A stretch of DNA of 44,939 nt from Myxosarcina sp. GA_180221_E-2-1-MAG-40_15 (GTDB taxonomy: Bacteria; Cyanobacteriota; Cyanobacteriia; Cyanobacteriales; Xenococcaceae), in assembly GCA_020692205.1 (NCBI GenBank), contig JAIMKV010000040.1, positions 1 to 44,939 on the forward strand. The letters are read 5' to 3'. Under the pieces are notes generated by a model. That model ran no database searches. It was given only the letters and a program-made list of their open reading frames with translations, and had not been told where the DNA came from. The position numbers were made by a program, and so were the translations under genes. Shown here one piece after another: positions 17,594 through 24,472 of the stretch; within the stretch, counting starts at the first letter, position 1, and every line of letters begins with the position of its first letter.

Positions 17594-17615
17594 AACTTTT
17601 GACTTTTGACTTATC
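17594..17615. repeat. Heptanucleotide tandem tract, ACTTTTG unit
   Basis: Two to three copies of a 7-bp unit (ACTTTTG ACTTTTG ACTTATC) in the spacer between the alpha/beta hydrolase and the ketopantoate-reductase-like gene, touching the last codons of the former. Confidence 0.5.
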
Positions 17616-18396
17616 TGCTTACTACAGGCGTACGCAGCAAAAAACCCTCAATTTCTTTGGCTACCTTGGTTGGTTCTTCTACCTGCAAATAGTGACCAGC
17701 ACCAGGGATGTTAACCAGACGAGCATCGGGTATTTGCTTGAGCAACAACTTACTTTTGCGTGGGGAAATAATTACGTCATCAGCACCAGTAATAATTAGA
17801 GTGGGAATCGACAAAGATGCGATCGCTTCACTCAGATCGACAGAGCTAACATCCATAAAATCAGCCGCATCTGAGTTTAAACGAGTGTGCTTAAATTCAT
17901 TTAAAACCAAATTTTTAGCTGCTTCTGGTACTTCAGGGGCAAAACTTTGACGTAAAGTTGCTAAATCCCAGTCCCCACTTAAAGCTGAGGTGAGAAAGTC
18001 GGGATGTAGTTGAATCTTGGCTGCCGTTGTCATTAATACTAATCGTTCGACTCTGTGGGGATAATTTAGAGCAAACTGTATTCCAATTAACCCGCCTAAA
18101 GATTGACCAACGTAGTAAACTTGCTGTTTGATCTTTAGTGCAGTCAAAAAACTGTCAAGAAATTCGGCAACTGCCGCAACGGAATTAGGCACTGTACCAG
18201 ATGTCTCCCCGTGTCCCGGTAAATCCACCACTATCGGGAAAATATCACCATTCAACTGAGATAGCATGGGCAGCCAATGACGGCTACTCCCCCCCGCACC
18301 GTGTACCAGTAACATTATCGGTTTGGAATCGGATTGAGGTATTCCTTGAGGAGCTTGATAATTAACGTTAAAATCGGCAACTTTAATTGATGGCAT
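17611..18396 (-). CDS. Alpha/beta hydrolase
   Basis: Serine hydrolase of the alpha/beta fold. From the preferred ATG at 18396 the protein is 261 residues: oxyanion loop VHGAGGSSRHW at about 31-41, nucleophile elbow GQSLGG with Ser at residue 99, acid in IITGADDVI, and His in PGAGHYLQVE. All three catalytic residues are present. The longer reading from 18450 would add a run of leucines encoded by A/T-rich spacer and is unlikely. In the polyketide block it could release or hydrolyse a thioester or ester, or open a lactone; this is inference from position. It lies 150 bases downstream of the salicylate synthase gene. Confidence 0.85.
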   Translation of the reverse strand: MPSIKVADFNVNYQAPQGIPQSDSKPIMLLVHGAGGSSRHWLPMLSQLNGDIFPIVVDLPGHGETSGTVPNSVAAVAEFLDSFLTALKIKQQVYYVGQSLGGLIGIQFALNYPHRVERLVLMTTAAKIQLHPDFLTSALSGDWDLATLRQSFAPEVPEAAKNLVLNEFKHTRLNSDAADFMDVSSVDLSEAIASLSIPTLIITGADDVIISPRKSKLLLKQIPDARLVNIPGAGHYLQVEEPTKVAKEIEGFLLRTPVVSR

Positions 18397-18485
18397 AATT
18401 TTAAAAAATGATGAGAAATAAAGAAGCAGAAGAAGTAGGAGAAATAACAAATAATAGGTAGTAAATAAATTACTTTCTAAATCAC

Positions 18486-18507
18486 GACTTCCTACTTCTG
18501 ACTTCTG
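18486..18507. repeat. Heptanucleotide tandem tract, ACTTCTG unit
   Basis: Three 7-bp units (ACTTCCT ACTTCTG ACTTCTG) directly abutting palindromic element C; ATTCTG ACTTCT resumes on the other side, as if the palindrome had inserted into the tract. Confidence 0.6.
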
Positions 18508-18534
18508 TACGGGCGAACAGCCGTTCGCCCCTAC
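18507..18534. repeat. Palindromic element C
   Basis: A 28-bp palindrome with arms GTACGGGCGAAC and GTTCGCCCCTAC, in the spacer downstream of the salicylate synthase gene. Same family as elements A, B, D and E. Confidence 0.85.
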
Positions 18535-18546
18535 GAATTCTGACTT

Positions 18547-19872
18547 CTATTCAGATTCCATTACGATGTTGGAAAGCATGGTGTTCATTTTGTTAACCGA
18601 CTCAACATATTCCTTTTCGGGAACAGATTCGCCGACAATACCAGCACCAGCGTTGAGGTAAACACTGTCACCATATTGATATGCTGAACGAATCGCGATC
18701 GCTAGATCTGCTGTTCCGTCACTATCTACCCAACCAATACCACCCGCGTAAAGTCCTCTAGGCTGATCTTCAAGGCGATCAATCCATTCCAGAGCCAGTT
18801 TTTTATTAATTCCCGAGACGGTAATCCCAGGAAAGAGAACTTTGAGAGCATCCCACAAAGATTTATCGGTTTTTAGCTGTCCGCCAACCCGTGAGGAAAG
18901 ATGCTGAACGGTGCGATATTTTTTGACCTCCATAAAGTCAAACACCTGTACGGTTTCAGGCTGACAAACCTGAGCTACTTCTTCCTGTGCTAGCCACACC
19001 GAAAGCGCGTGTTCTTTAACTTCTTTAGCATCGGTAAATAGCTCGTCATGCAGCAGCGCGTCTTTAGCGGGATCGGCTTCGCGGTGTCTAGTTCCCGCTA
19101 AGGGATTAGTAATGACAAACCCGCTAGCATTTACCTCCATCAAAATTTCGGGACTAAAGCCAACCGAGCGCACATCACCTAATTTGAAGCAATAAGAACG
19201 AGCCGCATTATTGCTAGCAGCTCCTAAAGTATAAGTACCTAGCACATCCAGATCGCCTTTAACCTCTACCGAACGAGAAATAATTGCCTTGTGTAGGTCA
19301 CCACGCTGAATTGCCGAGACCAAATCGCCAACTCTAGATTCATACTCTTGATTATCCCCTGCTTCTACAGTTGGAGGAGTAGCCAGATACTCTGGTGGCT
19401 CAGTTTTGGCGGAAATTGCTTCTAAGAGTTTGGTTGGAGAATTAATACTGCGAATATGTACTCCTTTATCGGTAATTCGCAGCTCGATCTCTGGGACAAA
19501 AAAGTACAGCATTGGTTGCTCGATCGCTTTAGAGTAAGCAGAATAAAAGCGAGCAATATCAAAACCGACATAGCCATAAGCCGTCCAATTTTCTACAGGT
19601 AAATGACTCAAAACTGTCTCTACTTGCTTGAGCGGATCGCTAGCTGCCTGAGAGTAAGTTTCGCCCAAATAACTGCTTTCAATGGTATCAGCACTTACCG
19701 CTACATCAGCTAAAGGATTGGCAACTATCCGAACCTCGTTTTCCCCTTCATACATCATATAGTCGCTAAAGACATCTGCGGCGATCGCATTTCGGAGCAA
19801 CATCAAAGGGTCGGTTTTTCCAGGAACAAAAACTTCGTGATAGGTCTGTAAATTATCGGCTAGTAAATACAT
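18547..19872 (-). CDS. Salicylate synthase (MbtI/Irp9-type chorismate-utilising enzyme)
   Basis: Predicted to convert chorismate to isochorismate and on to salicylate plus pyruvate with Mg2+. The 441 residues match the size of the single-domain MbtI/Irp9 group. Signature positions are HKAIISRSVEV with Lys at residue 195, GFSPEILMEV with Glu242, NPLAGTRHR around 256-264, DELFTDAKEVKEHA with acidic metal ligands, FPGITVSGINK, and GAGIVGESVPEKEY near the C-terminus. The SGI-x-K form and the absence of a glutamine amidotransferase favour salicylate or isochorismate synthesis over anthranilate or aminodeoxychorismate. No NRPS is nearby, so a siderophore role is less likely than starter-unit supply for the adjacent type II PKS. 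Confidence 0.87.
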   Translation of the reverse strand: MYLLADNLQTYHEVFVPGKTDPLMLLRNAIAADVFSDYMMYEGENEVRIVANPLADVAVSADTIESSYLGETYSQAASDPLKQVETVLSHLPVENWTAYGYVGFDIARFYSAYSKAIEQPMLYFFVPEIELRITDKGVHIRSINSPTKLLEAISAKTEPPEYLATPPTVEAGDNQEYESRVGDLVSAIQRGDLHKAIISRSVEVKGDLDVLGTYTLGAASNNAARSYCFKLGDVRSVGFSPEILMEVNASGFVITNPLAGTRHREADPAKDALLHDELFTDAKEVKEHALSVWLAQEEVAQVCQPETVQVFDFMEVKKYRTVQHLSSRVGGQLKTDKSLWDALKVLFPGITVSGINKKLALEWIDRLEDQPRGLYAGGIGWVDSDGTADLAIAIRSAYQYGDSVYLNAGAGIVGESVPEKEYVESVNKMNTMLSNIVMESE

Positions 19873-19881
19873 GATCTTGGT

Positions 19882-19910
19882 GATTACTTATTACTGATTA
19901 CTGATTACTG
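19882..19910. repeat. Heptanucleotide tandem tract, ATTACTG unit
   Basis: Three exact copies of ATTACTG plus a degenerate one, directly abutting palindromic element D, in the spacer upstream of the salicylate synthase gene. Confidence 0.65.
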
Positions 19911-19937
19911 TAAGGGCGAACGGCCGTTCGCCCCTAC
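19910..19937. repeat. Palindromic element D
   Basis: A 28-bp near-perfect palindrome with arms GTAAGGGCGAACGG and CCGTTCGCCCCTAC, between the aromatase/cyclase and salicylate synthase genes. Such a hairpin inside an operon could attenuate or stabilise transcript. Confidence 0.88.
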
Positions 19938-19941
19938 GGGG

Positions 19942-20430
19942 TTAAACGGAGACGGTTGCGGGTTTTTTAGCAGACCAAGCTTCGACTCCTTCTTTGATAG
20001 CCTGCATCTGCACTCTGGTATTGCGATTGAGAAAAGCCTCCATTTTTTCTACTGACCATGCGCCTTCAGCAGGCTCAAATCTCTGTTCCCAAGTCATTAC
20101 CGTACCGACATTTTGAGGTAACGCCTCATAAGTCCAGTGAATTTTCATCATCTTGAAAGGAAAGGCTTGCTGGACTCGTTGCGCCTCAGCTTTTTTGCCT
20201 GGTTTATCGATAATGCGGGTGGAAACCCAAGTTCGCGAAGGGCGATCGCCTTCAGGAAAGGTAGTAAGCTGGAAAGTTACTTGATTACCATCGCGTTCTA
20301 AAACCTTAGCCTCTTTATATTCGGTAAACAGTTGCGGCCAAAGTTCAATATCGTTCGTCAAGTCGAAAACGGTGTCAAAGTCTTTTAAAATGACGATGGT
20401 ATTATGAGTGTAACCTGGCAATTCTGACAT
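19942..20430 (-). CDS. Aromatase/cyclase, TcmN/ZhuI-like SRPBCC protein
   Basis: Single START/Bet v1-type domain of 162 residues. It matches the polyketide aromatase/cyclase group closely: NTIVILKDFDTVFDLTNDIELWPQLFTEY at the N-terminus, RTWVSTRIID mid-protein, the HWTYEALPQNVGTVMTWEQRFE strand pair, and the C-terminal helix FLNRNTRVQMQAIKEGVE. In that family the protein binds the ACP-tethered poly-beta-ketone and directs first-ring closure and aromatisation. AGGAG stands about eleven bases before the ATG. It is one of three cyclase-type proteins in the operon and is the strongest single indicator of an aromatic product. Confidence 0.88.
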   Translation of the reverse strand: MSELPGYTHNTIVILKDFDTVFDLTNDIELWPQLFTEYKEAKVLERDGNQVTFQLTTFPEGDRPSRTWVSTRIIDKPGKKAEAQRVQQAFPFKMMKIHWTYEALPQNVGTVMTWEQRFEPAEGAWSVEKMEAFLNRNTRVQMQAIKEGVEAWSAKKPATVSV

Positions 20431-20464
20431 TATGTTGCGTACTCCTAATGTTGTTATGTGGGTT

Positions 20465-20498
20465 AAAAGCTATTAGCTATTAGCTCTTAGCTCTTAGT
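20465..20498. repeat. Heptanucleotide tandem tract, AGCTATT/AGCTCTT units
   Basis: Four 7-bp units (AGCTATT twice, AGCTCTT twice) in the spacer between the PF04199-type cyclase gene and the aromatase/cyclase gene. Confidence 0.65.
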
Positions 20499-20521
20499 TT
20501 TTTGGAAACGTAGTAGCTGAT

Positions 20522-21307
20522 TTAAGTGACTATACCGACAGCTCGAACCCAGCTAGCGTCAAGATCTTTGATCTTTAGAGGAAAACAAGCTACTTGAAAG
20601 CCCGTAGGCGGTAGATGATCGAGGTTTGCCAGTCGTTCGATCTGGATGTATTCCCGTTCCCGTCCGTAAAAGTGGGCGGGCCAAAGATTAGTGCGATCGC
20701 CTGTTTTCCAGAAGTCTTCGAGCATGGTGACAAATGGGCGATCAAATCCATAGGTATCGATGCCGATGACTTTAATGCCCCGATCTACTAGCCATTCAGT
20801 AGCCTCACGGCTCATGCCTGGCGCGTCGCTAAAATACTCTCGTTTACCCCAAAGTCGATCTGTCCCCGTCCACAGCAAGACAATATCTAAAGGCTTAAGT
20901 TCATGCTGAGTTTGCTTGAGGGCATTGTGAATATCGTCAACGGTGATAAACTCTCCCGCTTGTTTATGGGTTAAATCTAAGCGTACTCCAGGGCGATAAA
21001 ACCAATCCAAAGGTAGCTGATCGACGCTACGAGCTGGTTTACCTTCGCTTTCAACGCCGTAATGAATTGGTGCGTCGATGTGAGTACCCATGTGGGTAGG
21101 TAGAGTTACCGTGTCGAGAGTGATAAAAGCGCGATCGGGAAAGTCTTCTACCTGTAGACGACGAGGATCGGATTTAGCTTGGTTGCGAGCTTCTACCTTA
21201 CCGCAAAACTCCTTTGCCCCCCGATGATGATCGAGCCGATCCACCTCTATTTTCATCGGTTCGGAAACCGAGTTTTCGACTAAGACACTAAGGTCAACTA
21301 ACTGCAC
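20522..21307 (-). CDS. Cyclase family protein (PF04199, metal-dependent hydrolase fold)
   Basis: Member of the kynurenine-formamidase/polyketide-cyclase fold. The metal motif reads THMGTHIDAPIHYG (H-x-G-T-H-x-D), with LTHKQAGEFITVDDI, DIVLLWTGTDR, and GIKVIGIDTYGFD as further conserved segments. In actinobacterial type II clusters, relatives such as OxyN and MtmX act in later ring formation. GTG at 21307 is preferred: it starts VQLVDLSVLVEN as the family does and has AGGAG about ten bases upstream, giving a 14-base overlap with the AhpD-like gene. TTG/ATG at 21343/21340 would add an unlikely basic leader. It is probably translationally coupled to its upstream neighbour. Confidence 0.84.
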   Translation of the reverse strand: MQLVDLSVLVENSVSEPMKIEVDRLDHHRGAKEFCGKVEARNQAKSDPRRLQVEDFPDRAFITLDTVTLPTHMGTHIDAPIHYGVESEGKPARSVDQLPLDWFYRPGVRLDLTHKQAGEFITVDDIHNALKQTQHELKPLDIVLLWTGTDRLWGKREYFSDAPGMSREATEWLVDRGIKVIGIDTYGFDRPFVTMLEDFWKTGDRTNLWPAHFYGREREYIQIERLANLDHLPPTGFQVACFPLKIKDLDASWVRAVGIVT

Positions 21308-21623
21308 CTTCGGTTTGCTCCTGTTTTTGCATATAGGCATCAATATGAATCATCGCTTCATCGAGAGCCAAGTTTGTATCGGTAATGCCGACAATGGGGA
21401 GTGCAAGTAAAATAGCGGCGATAATTTCTTCTTTGGTAGCGCCCTCTTCCATCGCGCGTTCGACATGAGTATTAATGCCTCTGAGTCCTCGATGAGCAGC
21501 AAATATACCTAAGATAATTAACTCGTTAGTTTTCATCCCTAGGGGTGAATATTCTCGCGCTGATTTGGCTAGATCGAAAAAACTTTGAGCCACTTCGGGG
21601 GCTTCTTTCATCATATTTTTCAT
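21294..21623 (-). CDS. AhpD/carboxymuconolactone-decarboxylase-like protein without CxxC
   Basis: A 109-residue helical protein of the CMD/AhpD fold, recognisable from FFDLAKSAREYSPLGMKTNELIILGIFAA and THVERAMEEGATKEEIIAAILLALPIVG. Where AhpD proteins carry the peroxidatic C-x-x-C before the conserved His, this protein has GLRGINTH, so both cysteines are missing while the His remains. It cannot work as a thiol peroxidase partner. The fold can also bind aromatic acids or lactones, and a non-redox role in folding, cyclising or binding the polyketide is a reasonable guess. Its ATG directly follows the cupin stop codon with no spacer, and its end overlaps the cyclase gene. Confidence 0.82.
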   Translation of the reverse strand: MKNMMKEAPEVAQSFFDLAKSAREYSPLGMKTNELIILGIFAAHRGLRGINTHVERAMEEGATKEEIIAAILLALPIVGITDTNLALDEAMIHIDAYMQKQEQTEGAVS

Positions 21624-22022
21624 TTAACTGTCTCCTTCTAAAATAATGTGTCCTTCTTTGGGTGATGGTGCTAGAGGGCCAGAGGCAAACACCACCAGAA
21701 TTTCTTCATCGCCGACGTTGTAGATCGAGTGTGCTTTTCCTTGAGGAGTCAACACCGCTTGACCTGCGCGAAAATTTACGTCTCCAACGCCTTCAACCAC
21801 GATTTTTCCTTGACCTCGCAGGACATAGAAACACTCTTCACTGTGAGGATGGGCATGGTTCAAAACTTTGCCGCCAACTGGAACGGTAGCCGTACCCATG
21901 ATCATTTTGGTTGAGCCAACGCTGGTGGGAGAGATCAAAACGTGGATTTCGCCACCTCGATCTTCGATAGTTGCAACGTCCTCTGGGCCCATTGCTAATT
22001 TTTTATTTGTAGTTGTAGTCAT
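21624..22022 (-). CDS. Cupin protein (TcmJ-like position)
   Basis: Single conserved beta-barrel of 132 residues. Cupin motif 1 reads VLNHAHPHSEECFYVLRGQG (H-x-H then Glu), motif 2 reads PQGKAHSIYN, so three His and one Glu for a metal are present. Cupins such as TcmJ and RemF accompany ARO/CYC proteins in aromatic polyketide clusters and aid cyclisation. That role is inferred here from family and neighbours; a dioxygenase is an alternative. No ribosome binding site is visible before the ATG: the six-copy GGGTAAT tract lies immediately upstream, so translation may depend on coupling to the ligase gene. Confidence 0.84.
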   Translation of the reverse strand: MTTTTNKKLAMGPEDVATIEDRGGEIHVLISPTSVGSTKMIMGTATVPVGGKVLNHAHPHSEECFYVLRGQGKIVVEGVGDVNFRAGQAVLTPQGKAHSIYNVGDEEILVVFASGPLAPSPKEGHIILEGDS

Positions 22023-22030
22023 AAGTAACT

Positions 22031-22072
22031 GGGTAATGGGTAATGGGTAATGGGTAATGGGTAATGGGTAAT
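22031..22072. repeat. Heptanucleotide tandem tract, six exact GGGTAAT copies
   Basis: Six perfect head-to-tail copies of GGGTAAT (42 bp), the longest of the heptamer tracts, between the ligase stop codon and the cupin start. Copy number in such tracts is expected to vary between strains. Confidence 0.9.
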
Positions 22073-22105
22073 AGCTACCCTAACCATTAAACTGTCCTAT
22101 CTAAA

Positions 22106-23662
22106 CTAAGGTTGTTGCACTAACTGACGGGCTTTTAACAACGATTTACGATGAATTTTGCCTGTGGAGGTACGGGGTAGCTGATCTAAAAAGTGAATCG
22201 TCTTAGGTGCTTTGAAGTGGGGTAAATTAGCCCGAACAAATTTACGCAGACTATCTTTGAGCTGTTTGGACTCTGCAAAACCAGACTTGAGACTGATATA
22301 TGCCACTACATGAGTTAGATTCTGACCACTATTAGATTCGGGAACAGTGGCTGCATCTAAAACCGCTTCGTGCTGGAGTAAAACGTCTTCAATTTCAAAG
22401 GGAGATACCCATTGACCGCTAACTTTAAACAGATCATCTTTGCGTCCCATAAAGAAGAAATAACCATCTTCATCGCAGAGATATTTATCTCCAGTCCGCA
22501 TGGTGTTACCGTAAATCACTGATCGCGTTTCGCGGTGACGATTCCAGTATTGCAGCATCAGACTACTCCCTTCTACCTGAAGATTGCCAATTTCGCCTCT
22601 AGGTAAATCAAAACCGCGATCGTCAACGATGCGAACGTCATAGCCTGAAACTGGTTTACCACAACTACCAGGACGGCATTCTCCCAAACGATTGGACAGG
22701 AAGATGTGTAAAAATTCACTAGTGCCAATGCCTTCGCAAATCTCTAAGTCGAAGCTACTTTGCCACTTCCGCCAGACGCTTTTGGGTAGCTGTTCTGCGG
22801 CTGAAATACAGAGTCTTAGGGAACTGGTGTCAAGAGGAGCAATTTCTTGAACTGCCCAAATCCCTGAATAAATTGCAGGAATGGCAAATAAAACTGTCGG
22901 TTGATAGCAATTAATATCGGCAATGATGTCAAAAACGTTATTAGCATCAGTTAAAACCGAAGCCGCACCAACCGCCATGGGCATATATAAGGTGTTGCCC
23001 AAACCATAGGCAAAAGGCATTTTGGCTACTGAATAGATAATATCGTCCTGATGCAGTTTCATAGTAGCTTGAGCGTATTCTTCAGCGCAGACTGCCATGC
23101 TGCGATGGAGATGAACTACACCTTTTGGTTTACCAGTACTGCCAGAGGTATAGAGCCAAAATGCTGGTTCGTCAGGAGAAGTGCAGGCAGGGGTAGGTAC
23201 ATGATTTATTTGACTTAACTGCTGCTTAAATGAATCTTCTCCGTCAGTCAGAATCACCTGGCGCAAAAACTCAGAATTATCAAGGGATAGTTGAGCCTGC
23301 CATTCTTGGTTGGTAATTAAAATCTTGGCACGACAATCTTGCAAAATATATTGAATGTCTTCAATCTTACAGGCAGTGTTGATCGGAACAGGAATTGCGC
23401 CCATCCAGATTGCACCCCAAAAAGCAAAGACAAAATCTGGACTGTCAGGTAATAAAATTGCTATGCGGTTTTCTCGCTCTAAACCAAGTTTAAACAGCAA
23501 TCCCGCTGCATGACCGACTTCTTCATTAACTTTACGATAACTGTAGACATCATTCTGGTGGTAAAAAGCAACTCGTTCGCCATTTTCTCGAAAAAGACTA
23601 CTTTTGAGAAAGTAAGCTGCAATATTAAAGATATCAGGCAGTTGTTTATAGGATAAATTCAT
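22106..23662 (-). CDS. Benzoate-CoA-ligase-like adenylating enzyme (predicted salicylate activation)
   Basis: ANL-superfamily adenylate-forming enzyme, 518 residues. The P-loop TSGSTGKPKG is at residues 172-181 within FWLYTSGSTGKPKGVVHLH, a form typical of benzoate-CoA ligases. EGIGTSEFLHIFLSN also matches that group. The hinge MRTGDKYLCDEDGYFFFMGRKDD and the C-terminal catalytic lysine in RTSTGKIHRK are intact. It would activate an aryl acid as the acyl-AMP and pass it to CoA or the neighbouring ACP. With a salicylate synthase in the same operon, salicylate is the obvious substrate, but this is inference. It sits 17 bases after acpS. Confidence 0.87.
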   Translation of the reverse strand: MNLSYKQLPDIFNIAAYFLKSSLFRENGERVAFYHQNDVYSYRKVNEEVGHAAGLLFKLGLERENRIAILLPDSPDFVFAFWGAIWMGAIPVPINTACKIEDIQYILQDCRAKILITNQEWQAQLSLDNSEFLRQVILTDGEDSFKQQLSQINHVPTPACTSPDEPAFWLYTSGSTGKPKGVVHLHRSMAVCAEEYAQATMKLHQDDIIYSVAKMPFAYGLGNTLYMPMAVGAASVLTDANNVFDIIADINCYQPTVLFAIPAIYSGIWAVQEIAPLDTSSLRLCISAAEQLPKSVWRKWQSSFDLEICEGIGTSEFLHIFLSNRLGECRPGSCGKPVSGYDVRIVDDRGFDLPRGEIGNLQVEGSSLMLQYWNRHRETRSVIYGNTMRTGDKYLCDEDGYFFFMGRKDDLFKVSGQWVSPFEIEDVLLQHEAVLDAATVPESNSGQNLTHVVAYISLKSGFAESKQLKDSLRKFVRANLPHFKAPKTIHFLDQLPRTSTGKIHRKSLLKARQLVQQP

Positions 23663-23679
23663 GGTTTCTCTAAAAATAT

Positions 23680-24048
23680 TCAGCTAGCAATTACATGAAC
23701 CAGTACGTAGTCATCACAGCTTGACCAGCTAGCAATCCAATTGGTAAAACCTAGTTTGGTCGCTTGCAACTTAGCTTTGCCGTAGAGCTTAATGGTTAAC
23801 TGAAAATCAGAAACAACTGCTTCAATATCATGCCAGTCAATGCCTGCTAGACCTGTACCCAAAGCCTTTCCCACTGCTTCTTTAGTCGCAAAACAGACAG
23901 CAAAGTACTGATAGGGATGTTTGGCTGAGTGAGCACGATTAATCTCGCCCAGGGTAAACAATAAGCTTAGGGTTTCTCGGTCATAGCGATCAATTAACTG
24001 TGTGATCCGATCTACAGAAGCAATATCGATTCCAATTCCCATCTCCAT
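23680..24048 (-). CDS. acpS: AcpS-type 4'-phosphopantetheinyl transferase
   Basis: Enzyme that moves the phosphopantetheine arm of CoA onto the carrier-protein serine. About 122 residues from ATG 24048: MGIGIDIASVDRITQ at the N-terminus with the metal-binding Asp, and CFATKEAVGKALGTG, the K-E-A-x-x-K-A motif. A longer open frame to 24219 overlaps the ACP gene and reads as non-protein-like, so the later ATG is preferred. Location 82 bases after the ACP gene suggests it is dedicated to that carrier protein, although it could equally be the only holo-ACP synthase of the cell. Confidence 0.87.
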   Translation of the reverse strand: MEMGIGIDIASVDRITQLIDRYDRETLSLLFTLGEINRAHSAKHPYQYFAVCFATKEAVGKALGTGLAGIDWHDIEAVVSDFQLTIKLYGKAKLQATKLGFTNWIASWSSCDDYVLVHVIAS

Positions 24049-24130
24049 TTTGTTAGTGGAAGTTGTTGAGGATGGCGGACAACAGGTAGATAGCTTCACT
24101 ATTTGACTTTTACTATTTAGACAGATACTT

Positions 24131-24436
24131 TTATTTCTGTGGAACAGGGTTCGCGGTTTGAGGTGGTGTTGGCTTTGGAGTTTCAACATAGTTATGAGCT
24201 TCGGAACTAGATTGGGCAACAGCTAGGGCTATTTTTTCGCTAACTTCGGCTAAAGTCATATCTTGACGAGATTCAAGCTTGATATTGATACCCAAACGAC
24301 GTTTTAATCCCAGGGAGATATCAACGGTTTCAGTGGAATCTAGCTGTAAATCCTGACGAATTGAAGCTGTATCGGTAAGTTCCTCTTCAGAAAAGCCCAG
24401 GTCGATTAGAACGGATTTGAGTGCAGGATCGATCAT
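24131..24436 (-). CDS. Acyl carrier protein of type II PKS
   Basis: Stand-alone carrier protein of 101 residues. The attachment motif is LQLDSTETVDISL with the modified serine at residue 34 (DST rather than the common DSL), followed by KRRLGINIKLESRQDMTLAEVSEKI of helices II-IV. A Pro/Gln-rich tail of about 25 residues (ETPKPTPPQTANPVPQ) extends past the usual end and is unusual for fatty-acid ACPs. ATG at 24436 is preceded by GAGG with seven-base spacing; the TTG at 24439 is not needed. It lies 36 bases after the chain-length factor, the standard KS-alpha, KS-beta, ACP order of minimal type II PKS clusters. Confidence 0.88.
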   Translation of the reverse strand: MIDPALKSVLIDLGFSEEELTDTASIRQDLQLDSTETVDISLGLKRRLGINIKLESRQDMTLAEVSEKIALAVAQSSSEAHNYVETPKPTPPQTANPVPQK

Positions 24437-24472
24437 CAATTAACCTCACTTAAATAAAAACTAATTTGAATG

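Noticed and set aside
18547-19872. Salicylate synthase as part of a siderophore cluster or as anthranilate synthase TrpE
   Set aside because: No NRPS, no siderophore receptor and no glutamine amidotransferase partner nearby; SGI-x-K and the other segments fit the MbtI/Irp9 group. The EntS-like exporter keeps a siderophore-like use possible but weaker.
22031-22072. Regular tandem array resembling a small CRISPR
   Set aside because: Units are 7 bp, contiguous and identical with no spacers, and no cas genes are in the window; it is a simple tandem repeat.
24049-24219. N-terminal extension of AcpS overlapping the ACP gene
   Set aside because: The added residues do not look like protein of this family and the ATG at 24048 starts exactly at the conserved GIGIDI segment.
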